Part shown: positions 52,549-64,000 of the stretch, one piece after another
How the letters are laid out: each line of letters begins with the position of its first letter
How positions within the stretch are numbered: the stretch's first letter is position 1
Assembly: GCA_002786025.1 (NCBI GenBank)
Contig: NHNW01000073.1
Span: 62,001 to 126,000, forward strand
Reading direction: 5' to 3'
DNA from: Zasmidium citrigriseum
Lineage: Eukaryota; Ascomycota; Dothideomycetes; Mycosphaerellales; Mycosphaerellaceae
DNA: 64,000 nt
Program-made: the position numbers and the translations under genes
Notes under the pieces: generated by a model
The model's database searches: none
Seen by the model: the letters and a program-made list of their open reading frames with translations, nothing else
What the model was told of the DNA's origin: nothing

Positions 52549-55443
52549 ATGACGAGCAGCGACGTCTCCGAGTCGAAGCCCGACCGCGCCCTCAGCCCCC
52601 TCCCTCTCTTCGCTGATCGTGTGAGAAATGCGCTGGAATCGCAGAGGTCGGGGCTGAGCACGCCAATTCTCGAGAACCACAGTCCTCCCACGCCGGACCC
52701 GTCGCCGCCAGGAAACCGATCGACGTTGATCCCGCCCCGCCCCCCTCTCAGCCATTCGCCGAGCTCCTTCGCCGACTCGTTCAAGACCGCTCACGAGGGT
52801 TTGACTACCAGCGGCGATGTGAGTAGGGAGCATTCGCCTTTCGAGGACGAGCCCAGCCAGCAGCAGAGATCGTGGCTGCATGCGACAATGCCTGTGCGAC
52901 TCGATGGGCTTGGGCTGCTGGGCGAGGGACCGATCAATGCCAACGATACTTCCAGCGAGGAGCATGTCCGGGTCAAGAACTATTCCCTAGCGAGCCCCTA
53001 CGAGTCCGACAAGAGCGAAGTCCGCTCGAAGAACTACGTCCTCTCAGGCTCCGAGAAGAACGACGAATCTGACCGCGGCGAGGTCCGAGTCAAGAACTAC
53101 CAGATGGAATCGGATAGCGACATGGAGCGACGCAACGTTGACGAGTCGGCGTCTTCCCCTACATTCCGCAAGGCCGTTACCCACAACATGGCCCAACGCA
53201 GGCGCAGGAAGCCAATACAACCCGGCGACGACATCAAAAGACCCAACGAAGCCTTACTGTATAGCTCGCTCGGCAGCTGGAAGGGTCGCAAGAGTCTGGG
53301 CAGGCCTCAGACTCCGCCAAGACGCGAGAAGGATACCACGTTCCTGAGGAATGCAGATCTCGTGCCACCCCAATCCCCAGAGTCGCTCATTGAACTTTCT
53401 CCCGAGTCGCCGAACGACGAGCACGAGACACCACGACAACCACCAAAGAGCACCGGCAAGCCCAACGGGACGCCAAAGAAGCTGCGAGAATTTGCACCTT
53501 CTGAGTCGCCGGCTATGCTTTCACCACCGAATACCGCGACGAAGGAGCGTTCTCTCGAGGAGAACAACCATGTCTATCGAATGATTCAAGAAGAGAACGC
53601 CAAACGACACAGTGCCATCAGCGACGGCAGCGTACAGGCGAAGGTGGTTGTAGCACCTGAGAACAAGAGAAAGCTACGACATACGAAGAAACGAGATTCC
53701 CTACGAGGCGACGTCAGCATGGCAAGCAACAGCAAGAGGAGCAGTTCAGAAAGTGGTCACAAACTCAAACACAAGCGAGCGATGAACTCCCTTGGAAGCG
53801 AAACGACTCCAGAGGTAACTCCAGAGCGAAAGGAGGACAGTCTCAAATTCTCTTCAAGAATCTCGAGGTTCGACCCCGGCCAGAATGGATTCGACTACTG
53901 GTCAGCACTGCCAGACGAAGAGCACGTTCAGGACGAGCATGTCCAGGAGGAGCCTACCACTGCTGGTGCATCGAATGAGACCAGCTTCAAACCACGCCGC
54001 CTACGACGTTCTCTCCGCGGACAGAGCCTGGACAAGCAGTTGTCGATAGCGTCTGAATCCGATCCAAGGCCATGGAGTATGGGCGGTGTATCGTTCGACT
54101 ACGAGCAGCCGGCCCATTCAGTCTCACCGAAGCTGCGTAGATCCTCTGTCGACAGGCAGCTAGATCGTAACGATGCCGTACGCAGAACCAGCCTAGGCCG
54201 CGAATCGCAAACGGTATCCCAGAAGCTGGACAGAGTGGCCCAAGATCTCACGAGAGAAGGGCATGAGATATCCGATGTGAGCTCCACCCATGATCGTCGT
54301 CGATCCTCTGACAAGGCCTCGCTCTCGCCTCGCAAGGTATTCGATCCGCACACTCTTCGACCCATTGGCACGCCCCTCTCGGTGAGCCAGTTCTCCGATC
54401 GAACTGGCATGACAGAGGCCGAGATAGGTGAAGCAAGAGGCGTGCAAATATTCCCTCACAACAATGACTCTCTCCTGCTCATCCACGAAAGCTCATTGCC
54501 TGTTGGTGCCCTGGATGCCCTGGACAATGGAGCCCTCGAGGAGATCGATGAATCAGATCGGACGACGCCAGGACCCACGTTTCAGGCTTTCGTGGACGCA
54601 CCAGAGGACTCTCCAGCAGGACTTGGGATGGCGAAGCACACAATTGACAGCCCGTTAACGAACCCGCGAGCTGCCCCCGAACCACCCGTCATCAAGTTCA
54701 TTCCACCAACACCTAATGAGGAGCTGGAACGACCACTTGGGACGGCTGACGGACAAATGGAAGCGATCCCTCGACCAAACGTATCACGACGCCTGAGTCT
54801 GACACAGAAAATGCGTCGATACAGCGATGCCTTCTTCCAGCCCCTCGCCGGCCGCTCAAACTCCCAACGAAAACCCGCAAACCTACGAGACGAAATCTCC
54901 GAACCACGCCCTACACACCTCTCCTCCTTCTGGCAACCCCGCGACTTCTGGGAAGAATATGACAGCTCCGACGAATTCGACGACGACCGCGAAGGCGAAG
55001 ACACCCTCCCACCCGGCGGCGACACCTCCAACATCCCCTCCGACAACAAGAACAAACGCAGCCTCTTCCCCCGCAACATGAGCGTCCGCATGCCCGGGTT
55101 CCGCGGCACCGGCGGTTTCCTCGTTGGGAACTCGCTCGGTCTGGATCGTCATGGCACGAATAAGAGACGTCACTATATCGACAAGCGGACGAGTGAAGAG
55201 AGGATGAGAAGGATGGCGGAGAAGAGAAGACGCAGGACTTTTACGCTGCCTTTCTCTGGTGGCACGGAGATTGAGTATGTGGGTTTCGAGGGTTTGGGGA
55301 CGAAGATGAGGGAGAGTCGGAGGAGGAGGCAGGAGAGGGCGGCGGAGAAGAGGAGGGAGAAGTTGAGGGGGAGTATTGGGACGAGGGTTTTTCATGATGG
55401 GGGTGCTGGGGCGAGTATGTCGAGATGGTCTGATGGAGGATGA
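52549..55443 (+). CDS. Large disordered protein with repeated RVKNY motif
   Basis: Single open frame of 964 residues with no intron. Composition is Ser/Pro/Arg/Glu-rich throughout, so mostly disordered. Near residues 138-192 a motif recurs three times: EEHVRVKNYSL, SEVRSKNYVLS and GEVRVKNYQME. Blocks that look conserved are MAQRRRRKPIQPGDDIKRPN, RISRFDPGQNGFDYWSALPD, RKVFDPHTLRPIGTPLSVSQ, LSSFWQPRDFWEEYDSSDEF and RNMSVRMPGFRGTGGFLVGN. The C-terminus is a basic helix (RESRRRRQERAAEKRREKL). No catalytic domain. It could be a scaffold or cell-cycle/polarity factor, but that is a guess. Confidence 0.85.
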   Translation: MTSSDVSESKPDRALSPLPLFADRVRNALESQRSGLSTPILENHSPPTPDPSPPGNRSTLIPPRPPLSHSPSSFADSFKTAHEGLTTSGDVSREHSPFEDEPSQQQRSWLHATMPVRLDGLGLLGEGPINANDTSSEEHVRVKNYSLASPYESDKSEVRSKNYVLSGSEKNDESDRGEVRVKNYQMESDSDMERRNVDESASSPTFRKAVTHNMAQRRRRKPIQPGDDIKRPNEALLYSSLGSWKGRKSLGRPQTPPRREKDTTFLRNADLVPPQSPESLIELSPESPNDEHETPRQPPKSTGKPNGTPKKLREFAPSESPAMLSPPNTATKERSLEENNHVYRMIQEENAKRHSAISDGSVQAKVVVAPENKRKLRHTKKRDSLRGDVSMASNSKRSSSESGHKLKHKRAMNSLGSETTPEVTPERKEDSLKFSSRISRFDPGQNGFDYWSALPDEEHVQDEHVQEEPTTAGASNETSFKPRRLRRSLRGQSLDKQLSIASESDPRPWSMGGVSFDYEQPAHSVSPKLRRSSVDRQLDRNDAVRRTSLGRESQTVSQKLDRVAQDLTREGHEISDVSSTHDRRRSSDKASLSPRKVFDPHTLRPIGTPLSVSQFSDRTGMTEAEIGEARGVQIFPHNNDSLLLIHESSLPVGALDALDNGALEEIDESDRTTPGPTFQAFVDAPEDSPAGLGMAKHTIDSPLTNPRAAPEPPVIKFIPPTPNEELERPLGTADGQMEAIPRPNVSRRLSLTQKMRRYSDAFFQPLAGRSNSQRKPANLRDEISEPRPTHLSSFWQPRDFWEEYDSSDEFDDDREGEDTLPPGGDTSNIPSDNKNKRSLFPRNMSVRMPGFRGTGGFLVGNSLGLDRHGTNKRRHYIDKRTSEERMRRMAEKRRRRTFTLPFSGGTEIEYVGFEGLGTKMRESRRRRQERAAEKRREKLRGSIGTRVFHDGGAGASMSRWSDGG

Positions 55444-58002
55444 TGATTACGATCGGAAGAATGAGATGGCACAGGGCTGGACTGCTATGCAGACGATGAA
55501 CGTGATGGATTTGCGAATGAAAAGCGGAAAAGAGCATGAGGATATCTTGTAACGGCATTTGTAACGAAGACGGGCACGGGCTATACCTTGGAACGATTGA
55601 TTGATGATGAAGTAACGATACGATGATGGACTGGACTTTTTGAGAAATTGCACTTGTATGTATATTATTACGAACATATGGGATTATGGATATGAGAGGC
55701 ATGAATGATATGATGAGTTCTGATCTTTGACTGCCGGGATTCTGATCTTCCTGGCAGATGCTTTCAGGTGAGTGATGCGATCGTTTGAAAATGATGGCGC
55801 GATGGCAGGAGAGTGAGGCGGCGAAAGGGCGGATGGGTACGATGGTCAATAAAAGTGATGACAAGGAATGAGGTGAGTAGACGAATTTGTGGATTCCGAT
55901 GGAGAGAGGCTGATTGAATGAATGAGTCTAGAGGTAGAGGCGAGGACGAAGGCGAGTTATTGACCTCCGAAAAATAGGGCGTTGAAGGCTGATTCGATCG
56001 GCAGTGTCATCGACTGCCTCCTGGTGATGAGGTTCCCTTGAGTCTCATTGTGCTTCTTACATCTGGAAGGATGGCTGGCTGAACCTTTTGTTGAGCATCT
56101 CAAAGGATACCCCCCCAACGACCTCCGTGCAATACGATCCCTTCTTGGACCACGTTGTAGATCCTGTTCGTCAGAGCATGGCTCTCTCTGCTATCGCGGC
56201 CATCTGCTACCTCGAACGTTCTTGGCCTCTGTATGCTGGGCCGGGCATGACCTTCTCCTGAGCACTCAAGAGATCCTCCGTCGGCTTCAGGATCAAGGTG
56301 CAGACCGTGCCTGTTAGATCCTGGCTCTTATAGGTATCTCGACGATTGGCTGTTCTGAACGTTATCGTCGTCTTCTCCTAGAGGTGCACGCTGACCGCCA
56401 GAGGAATTATTTGCTTAGGACCGGTCAATGTCTGTCCACGAGTATCGATCCAGCGCAGTTACGGCCTCGGTTCCTATGCTGCTCTTCAATGATGCGATAC
56501 CTCTGCTATCCATGCTCTTTCCCGGATGCTGAGGTGATGAAGGGTGATGTGGGTTGGAGAGGAGGGTGTTGCGGAGAGGATGTGTTTGGCGATGGAATCG
56601 TAATTTTCGCTCTGTTGATTTGCCCGAGGAGATTGAAGATCGCTGGATCGCGAGGATGCGTTGAGATGGAGGAGTTTTTGCCTGCGGTCGCTATTTCGGG
56701 TCAGACGCTGAGTCCTGTGACTGTTGGCGAGTCGATCGTAGGTGGTAGAGGACGCAACGAGCGTGGGTGTTTGGAGGAGAGCGATCTGGGTTCGAAAAGC
56801 GACGCTGTCGCGTCGGTCTTTTCGGATTGGGTGGTGGTTGGTGATGGCGCATTGGCTATCGAAACACGAAGTAAGTCAGTGACTCCAAAGATTGCATTTC
56901 AGGTGGCTGATGTTTGCTGTGTGCACAATCGATGAAGGCACAAGGACGAGTGTTCTTTCAGCAACGTATCACGAGGATGCTCTGACGTTTCTTCGCGGTA
57001 GATTAGGACGTTTGATGAAGATGGTGGGAGGTTCGCGGCGATGATCTGTGTCGAAGATTGATGGAGGTGAGTGACTTTGGAAAAAGGCGTTTCGAATGGC
57101 TGACATCGATGCTGCGCGATATAATCGCGAGGGTCCCTCTGGCGCCGGTACTTACAATTCTTAGCTCTTTACTATGTTCTGATGGCCCGCATGTGGCTTC
57201 TAATACGTTCGGTCGTTGATAATGCTGGTGGTTGTCGTGAAGATGAAGGGTGAGGTGACCGTCTGATTGACTTGGACGGAGTCTGCATGTCTGAAGACCT
57301 TCAAGCCTGCAAAATTGCGACGCCGAAGAACGCGTAGGCCTCAATGGTAGAATGGACGTGAAATAGAAGAGATGATCTAGGTGGTGGTGGTGATGGAAGG
57401 TCTAGTGGTGAAGAGGAAGAATGAGTTGACGGCTAGGTGGATGGCTGCATCTTGGATCTCTGAAGACATGTCCATCAGCAAAACGAGATGAGCAGGCACC
57501 TTGAACATCTCTTACACAGATGATTAAGGGCGTGCTGCCGGCAAAAAGAAGACGAAGGGCGATCGTTGGCTGGCACATGGAAGATCGAAAGCGCTCGAAG
57601 TGAAAGACCTTCCGAACGACAAAACAAACGAACGATCCACCCCGAATCGAACCCACCCACCTACTGAAAATCGACAAAAAAATAAGCGCTTTAATTGATG
57701 TTGTCCTCTAGACACACAATAATAGTCAGTATCTTGTTCGTCATTCGAATCGGTGGCATGGCAGTGGCTGGCTGGCTGGCTGGCATCGGCGTGGCATTGG
57801 CATGTGGCATTCGAGTTGGCTATTTGGCTGATTGGTTGGATGTGGGGTGAGTTTTTAACATTATGTAGGTGAAAGTGAGTGCAGGCAGGAGCGGGTCTTA
57901 GGTGAGGAAGGGGGTGCGCTTGGGGGAAGGTGCTGGAGCAGGCAGGCAGGAAGCCAGCTGCTTGGGCAACAAACAAACGACGACAAGGCGTGGCAGCGAT
58001 GG
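55444..58002. other. Long region without recognisable gene
   Basis: About 2.6 kb: the probable 3' UTR of the large gene and then unassigned sequence. Plus frame 56384-56935 (183 codons) lacks an ATG in its first part and shows no domain. A TTCGA-type sequence near 57650 does not fold as a tRNA. Confidence 0.4.
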
Positions 58003-58017
58003 ATGCGCTGTTACACT

Positions 58018-58915
58018 ATGGACACGACTATGAGGATATCGATAAGATGGTTATTTGGCACTGAAAAGGAGGAACAGATTCCTCATTCTGATGGCAACAA
58101 TCCATCAAGACCGGCCTACACGACTTCATCCGCCCGCCGCCAACGAACAACCCCAACGAGAGGTCCTCTCAAACGACGAATACATGATGGAGGCGGATAT
58201 GCCATCGCATTTCAACACTGCCGATCATTTCATCAACCTCATCGCCATCGCATTACCCGACTACTCCTTCGCGATAGATACCGCCTTCGACTTCGACGAT
58301 CCAGCCACGTCAAGCAGTGCTTCTCAACGACACACTCAGAACGCTGAAGCCGTCGTCAAAGCCCTCTTTATCGCTCCGTCTACCATGTGGAGACCACGAG
58401 ATTCATTATCCGTCTATGTCATACTGATAATGAAGATCAAGTTCCTCATCCTGGTGATGGGGGCGTGAATCCATCAAGACCAGCCTACGCGCTCTTATTT
58501 GCCGGCCAGCAACGACCAACTCCAGCATACCCTTCCGAACGGCGACACCATCATGGAGTCAAGGACATCGCATAGCCCTGCTGCACCTCCACGAACGAAA
58601 TCCTCTTCGCGATCGAACGATCCAGCGCAGGCAGGAAGCCAGTTGCTACAACGACCAAGCGTCGATAAGGTGCGATCTGCGCAGTTACAGGACGGATATG
58701 AAGACAATGAGGTCAACAATCCGTCTATTTCATGCTCGCAAGAAAGGACGGGGTCATCATACTGGTTCCGATGTGAATCCATCAAGAACAGCCTACACGC
58801 CTTCATCTGCCCGCCAGCAACGAGTACTTCCAGCAACATCCTTCCGAACGACGGCACTGTTATGGAAGCCGACACCTCGACCGATGAGCCATCCATCGCG
58901 CTCCGACCGTCTTGA
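58018..58915 (+). repeat. Three diverged ~310-370-base tandem coding-like units
   Basis: The segment TCCATCAAGACC(A)GCCTAC recurs at about 58101, 58470 and 58778. Each lies in an ORF with parallel order: MDTTMRISIRWLF, METTRFIIRLCH and MKTMRSTIRLFH, then NPSRPAYTTSSARRQR, NPSRPAYALLFAGQQR and NPSRTAYTPSSARQQR. A second frame also aligns across units (LSNDEYMMEAD, LPNGDTIMES, LPNDGTVMEAD). So about 300-base units were duplicated and have since decayed. No intact gene can be assembled. Confidence 0.7.
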
Positions 58916-61877
58916 CCACCTCCTTCACCTCATTGGCATCGCATTGCCCTACTAACCCTTCGCGATCGAATGCGATTTCGCCTTCATCAATCCAGTCCCG
59001 TCAAGCCGCTGTTCTTGACGACACCAGCAACAGCGAGGGGACCGACAAGGGCCTCTTCATCACGTCCACACTTCGTTGCACCTACCTATCGAACACGCAA
59101 ACGCAGATTCAACTGAGACCATCGTCGACCAAGAGACCAATCTTTCAGAACGAGCAAAGAACAGCAAGGATGGACAGTAATGCATACACTATCGGGTTAT
59201 GGATATGACGGCAATAAGTTCCAGCCCTGGCCTTCATGATGCTGACAATGGATCGCAGGCTGCTAGGCTCGTTATGCTGATACCATAACCAACAGGGCTC
59301 CTCTAGGATCTCCCTATCCGCCTTTCACCGGTCAACGAGGATGTCTTGGACGACGACTATTCGATAGAGGCGACACCAACAAGCATACGTCCACTGCGCG
59401 CGCATCTCTTGATATCGCTGCATCTACCTCATACCAACGATCGGAACCACACTATTAAATTCCTCCTCTACCGCGATCGAAACCGCCTTCACCACCAAAT
59501 GATACAGACATCTCATCCTAGACTTCTCGGCTTTACACTAGGATTGATGAAGCGACCTCCAAGATCCTCTTCTTAACGCCACCTTCAACACCGACCAGTC
59601 AAGATACGAGCATCTCGCTTGGAGACAACATGGGGACAATCGGCATTCCAGCTTGCACTGGCAATCACCAGCGAAAAGGATGCCCTACATCAAAGGCGCG
59701 ATCAAAAGACCCCGATGCTCGTACCATTCAGTCCTCTTGAATGGCCTCCTCCACGAGATGCTCGAAACGACAAAGCACATGCTCGCCCTACACATCGAGC
59801 AAACACGAACGCCAGTTCAACCAACACAGACTTGATCGAGCACTAGATTCTATACGCAGCAACGCCACTGTCAACATAATTGGCACTCAACGGCAGCTTC
59901 CCACTGAATGCACTCTTGCCCGAAAGACAACCATCCAGAGACTAGAGTTCTCCACTTTTCAACTTCACGGCGCTCAATCGAGCCGGCGTACGCCAACAAA
60001 ACCATACCCAACATGCTTGTCACTCAAGACAGCAATCACCATTGCACTATTCAGCTGCCATCCTCTGCCACTCGCTCGAAAGACTAAGCAAGACTGCCAC
60101 CTCGGGAGCGAATACCATCTCCTGATCCGGCACGCACTTCATAACGAACACCCGCATACGAAAAGCCGCTGCTTTGATCAAACAAGAGATGCCATACTCT
60201 ACATCATCGTTCGCGATGAGGTCTGAACGCCAGATGGTCTTAATAACAACAATCTATTGGAGACGATATTTTGCAGCCAAGAATGACTCCGATTCGATGT
60301 GGCTTCGTCGACTTCACCAGCTCGAAACCATGCCACGAGAACCAATCTTGGTCATTACCCTCCAGCCCTTCTCCTTCAACGATGACCGACGCGGGACGAA
60401 CTCAACACCATGCAGCGATCGCACACTTTGCAAATTCAATCGGTTTCAACTCTCTCGAGCAATACTCATCGACCTCTTCGGTACCGACGCCACTACAGCT
60501 CGCAGCCCCTGTACTATTCTTGACGGCCTTCACGCCAACGAGACACATCGCCACTATCCCACATTCGACGCCTCCCTCCTCAATACCACGGCTTCAAAAA
60601 GAGCTCGGATGTTCAAAATGACAAAGATTCATGGGTCCTCGATGCCTACGAGCCACTTCGACAACAGGCACGGCTATTGAGCAGTGCCACATTGACTACG
60701 GAAAAACTCAATCAAGAACAAGACCTAGGGTCTATCGGTCACCAAGTGAGTGAGAGAGGCGCTGGACTAGGAGTTATCCGGACACCGTACGCCGTACCAC
60801 GATCGTCACACGAGAGCCTTCATCATCAACTCCACCAACCGCTCTGCTTAGGCGCACGGATAAGATGGGAACTTGGATTCATCACAGGACGCCGAAATTG
60901 GAAAACAAGTGCCGATGGACAAGCAAATCATGCATTGGCTGACACTTTCAGTTTGGCGATGAGCCTCCTGAGCGTTCTCCAGTGCCAGCACCATAAGCCT
61001 TTGACGATCGACAGGCTTCCAATTCTTCACCAAACGACTTCTTGAACCGCACCAAGCTTCCCCGTCCACGCTTCGTCACCGTCAACCGGGAGATCGACGA
61101 GCCAAGTAACCGGCCTCGAAGCGTAGGAACAAGACAACGACCACCCTAGTACCATCACGAGCGCTCCCTGGAGATCCTGCCGCGCCGCGGTCACGCCAAC
61201 GTCTTCGAACCTCCGTTTCCATCTTCCTCGTTTCCGGCGTGGTACTGGACTGTGATCTTACTGCTCTCTATGTGGGTGCGTGATTCTCCCGCAAATTGGA
61301 GTCTCGAAAGAGTAAAAAGACAGCAGCCTGGTTCACTGTTTTGAAGAGAAGAGGATTTCGACTTCAAGGTCTGGCTCAACCTCTGGGCCTTGCAAGATCA
61401 AGAGTCTGCCTTGACATGGAATGAGGCCTTCCCGCGGCTAGGGGGATCCATTTGCGAGAGGACTTATGTTGAACCTACCTGTTAAAAGGAAGCCATGCGT
61501 ACGAGATGATGCACCATACAGCTCCTACTCACGATCTCGTGCCTCCGATGACCTCAAGAGTCCGTCGACGGACTGTTGGTCCTCGCGCCCCACCATGGCT
61601 GGTGTCACAACAACTCGGCTGGTTTGATGATCGCTTTTGCGTGCTAATAATCCTGTTGCCAGGTTCTTCTGCTGCAGCATCGCCGCGGCCCGCCCTTGAT
61701 AGGTACTGTCGACTTAAGGTATTTGAAGCCATGCTAGTACTCCATTGAGCTCATCTCGGCGTCATTCATCGTAATCCAGCTTCATGTCTTCGGCTGTGCC
61801 GGCTTCATGCTTCGAAAGTCGATATCTACCTTTTTCATACTCCCCAAGCACCACAAGCCGAGAATTTGGAATGTTCT
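58916..61877. other. Decayed coding-like region
   Basis: Plus-strand frames of 98-168 codons follow one another in shifting frames: 58912-59208, 59741-60226, 60174-60680 and 60677-61045. Stretches look once-coding (YHSVLLNGLLHEMLETTKHM, FDSASL-like repeats absent, HALADTFSLAMSLLSVLQCQ). No domain, no consistent splice signals. Best read as degenerate sequence continuing the repeats to the left. Confidence 0.4.
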
Positions 61878-62234
61878 CTACGCATACCATGCCCCCAAAT
61901 TGAGCTGATGCCCTTCGCAGATCACGATGTCGATCAACGTTATACAGCGTCCCCAGACGTCTTGACTGATCTTCAAATGGCGATTTCCTAGATGTGTCGC
62001 AAAGGAACAGTAGCGAACAATGTCAGCTGCTTCTCCGGTGCTCATGTCAGTGACTGGATCCTCAGAATCGTACTGAACATTTAGATGGTCCAAAGAAGAC
62101 CAAAGCCGAGCAGCAAGATATAGCACAGAGGACGTATTCCGAGGCGGGACACTTCGAAGAAGATCTAAGATAGTTTGGATGCTATTACTTGAGGTGCACC
62201 GATCACTCCCACCAGACAGGCCATCCCCATCCAC
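61878..62234 (-). CDS. 118-codon hypothetical ORF, possibly an exon
   Basis: The frame has good coding appearance: TILDLLRSVPPRNTSSVLYL, ARLWSSLDHLNVQYDSEDPV and AADIVRYCSFATHLGNRHLK, ending NLGAWYA. The listed start is not in strong context and no partner exon or domain is recognised, so it may be part of a decayed gene. Confidence 0.35.
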   Translation of the reverse strand: MDGDGLSGGSDRCTSSNSIQTILDLLRSVPPRNTSSVLYLAARLWSSLDHLNVQYDSEDPVTDMSTGEAADIVRYCSFATHLGNRHLKISQDVWGRCITLIDIVICEGHQLNLGAWYA

Positions 62235-63067
62235 GGTCTAGGCTGATCTACTAGAGCTTTATTGACGTTGAACATTCGGGACGATTCTTTTCCAGGAACA
62301 CGGTGAATTCGTCGGCAGGTCGATGCTCGTATCATCAACTCACGGCTACAAGCAAACCGAATGTGTTGATTCTGGCTGGTCGATCTGATAGCCAAGAGAC
62401 GATGAACTGTTATATGCCATGCGTGACGGCGGTGAGACGTTCGTCGGGTCGGATCTCCAGTGAGCGTCGGGGTCGAAAAGCACCAACGATTGCATTCCAC
62501 GTTCGGCGCCTGCTGGCTGCGGCGACACTCATGGCGATGAAAGTATGGTTCGAACTGCAATGGAGAGAGAGGGATGATATGGTTCATGACGTTCAAGTAG
62601 ACAATTGTGGGAGGTGTAGGATGAAGAGTATCGAGGCTTAGCGATTCGCAGGAACACGACGAGGTGCCTCGATGAGAGAACATGCCATCACGCTCTCCTC
62701 GCGACCACGACAGACAAATTTCACGACAACTACATCATGTCACGGATGGAGATGATGAGACGGAGAAGATTTTTTCCAAGATGTTTTTGGGGTTTTTCTA
62801 CTCGCGGTACTTTTGGTTGGCAAAGCCATCGCCCCAAGAAGATCAGCATGTAGGTATCCAACCCGTGTCCAATATCGTCAACACGAGGACGCAACAAAGT
62901 CCACACCCAACGCCAAACGCAGAACACAAGAACCGACCAAAACCCACAAACCCAACGCCGAACGCCAACGCCATCCCACAATCTCAACACAGTCTCTATG
63001 CCCCTGTAGAAGCAGTCAGTGGCGTGGTCGGCATAACGGGGATGGGGATGGGGCTGGATACTTACAT
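62235..63067. other. Intergenic or decayed, no gene recognised
   Basis: About 830 bases. The long plus frame reaching 63458 is antisense to the Myb-like gene and lacks domain evidence. Confidence 0.4.
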
Positions 63068-63994
63068 TCAGTCCTCCTTGACATGGTATCTTTCGAACCA
63101 GCTCCGGGACCGGAAAAGAGCAATCGTGCTATCCCTCTTCTCCTTCTGTTCCTCAGTGAGCCCCATCTCCCTGAACGGCTCTTCAGTTGGAGCCGGCCAG
63201 AAGGAGCTCACCGGAGGAGTCGGCGGACCGCTGTCGGAGGCGGAGGAGGGAGAGCAGGCAAAGGCGGCGAGAACATCATCCGGGGGAGGAGTGGCCACGC
63301 GAGGAGCAGCGCGGAAAGAGGAGCCGGGGAAGAGAGCCTGCTCAGGAGGGGCGGGGACGGGAGAGACAGAGGGGCCAGCCACAGGAGAGGATTCAGTGCT
63401 GCTGGTGACAGCGGCGGCGACGGGAGAGACAGATGGGCCAGCAACAGGAGAGGATTGAGCGCTGCCAGTGGCGGCGGCGGCGGCGGCGGCGACGGCGGCG
63501 GTGGAGGTCTTGTCCTTGGCCTTGGCCTTGGGCTTCCGCTTGGGTTTGCCCACGCGGTCGGGGAAACGAGGCTCGCCACGGGGCAGTCGTGCCCCACCCC
63601 GCTCCCCATCGCGCTCAGGGCGTTCCTTTTTCTTCTCCCTCAGCTTGTTCAAGTGAACCCGACAGGCTATCTCGGTCCGCCCGAGGTGGACAGCGATCTT
63701 CGCGTGGGAGGTTCCCTTCTCTATCGCCGCTCGGAGATAAGAGTCCTATCTCTGATTAGCTTTGGGTGCGTCCACGGGAGTGGGTCGACTTACATCCGAG
63801 GCCGTCCATGGCCGTTTGCCGTTAGCCACGGGAGCGGCGGGAGCAGGAGCGGGGACGGCAGCAGGCAAGTTCACCGGAGTGAACGACGGGACAGGAGCGG
63901 CAGGGGGAGCAGCGGCCGAAGAAACGTTCACCGGAGTGGACTCATTGTCCTTCTCGGAGGCCGGGACAGGGGAGGCAGGGGCGGAGTTCAACAT
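63068..63994 (-). CDS. Myb/SANT-like DNA-binding protein (start near window edge)
   Basis: Two exons, 63994-63794 and 63745-63068, join in frame to 292 residues. A longer N-terminus beyond the window cannot be excluded. The join creates a Myb/SANT-like domain at about residues 60-105: GKRPWTASD plus DSYLRAAIEKGTSHAKIAVH, LGRTEIACRVHLNKLREK. This has the first Trp and the LGR(T)xxxCRxHxxxL recognition-helix pattern of fungal Myb-like proteins. A basic stretch (KPKRKPKAKAKDK), an Ala-rich run, two copies of SSPVAGPSVSPV and a C-terminal helix (LFRSRSWFERYHVKED) follow. Likely nuclear; targets unknown. Confidence 0.78.
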
Positions 63995-64000
63995 CTTGTT

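Noticed and set aside
55241..55864. 207-codon minus ORF
   Set aside because: Mostly antisense to the 3' end of the 964-residue gene; no domain.
57630..57700. tRNA-like TTCGATTC sequence on the minus strand
   Set aside because: No matching acceptor stem or A-box at the right distance.
62682..63458. 258-codon plus ORF
   Set aside because: Antisense to the Myb/SANT-like gene; its apparent Gly/Ala/Thr richness is the complement of the Ala/Pro-rich tail.

Overview
The window looks like a stretch of a filamentous ascomycete chromosome. Introns are short (about 38-90 bases) with GTAAGT/GTATGT-like donors and CTAAC/CTGAC-like branch sites. Genes are compact on both strands. HET/NACHT proteins, Zn2Cys6 and bZIP factors and fungal-type F-box proteins are present. 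I favour Dothideomycetes (Mycosphaerella-like), but that is inference from gene style, not a match to a known genome. No rRNA, tRNA, CRISPR array or intact transposon was seen.

Left part (1-20 kb). A very large HET-NACHT-C2H2 NLR-like gene runs off the left edge. It is followed by a small C2H2 factor, the BuGZ/ZNF207 homologue (which carries a 30-base coding minisatellite), a cis-CaaD-like tautomerase with a 5-codon first exon, two unrecognised genes, the exon-junction protein Y14/RBM8A, and further unrecognised proteins. One of these has an in-frame TAG followed by CTA and then about 109 more open codons.

Middle (20-41 kb). A 1.5-kb array of diverged ~200-base repeats lies at 20.3-21.8 kb with two hairpins. 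Next come a GHITM/TMBIM5-like mitochondrial membrane protein, an F-box-like protein and an APC-family permease. A small graveyard follows: a Zn2Cys6 domain that has lost three cysteines and a FAD oxidoreductase with a nonsense codon and a 2-base frameshift. After it lies a second HET-NACHT gene whose P-loop lysine is glutamine and which ends after the NACHT core. A C2H2-like gene with a probable frameshift, a trypsin-like protease, another F-box-like protein and a short bZIP factor complete this part.

Right part (41-64 kb). At 43.4-46.8 kb, five copies of a ~40-base promoter-like module (CATGTGACAG...TTGGCG...TATA-like on the minus strand) sit among short, mutually unrelated ORFs. Conserved genes follow: an alpha/beta-hydrolase fused to a CX5R tyrosine phosphatase, a TED1/CDC1-PGAP5 metallophosphoesterase, and a 964-residue disordered protein with a repeated RVKNY motif. 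From 58 to 61 kb there is decayed tandem-repeat coding-like sequence. The right edge holds a Myb/SANT-like gene.

The conserved genes are mostly housekeeping: mRNA processing, spindle/checkpoint, GPI-anchor remodelling, mitochondrial membrane. The accessory signal is concentrated in the two NLR-like genes, the pseudogene pair, the 20-22 kb repeats, the 43-47 kb promoter-module cluster and the 58-61 kb decayed repeats.
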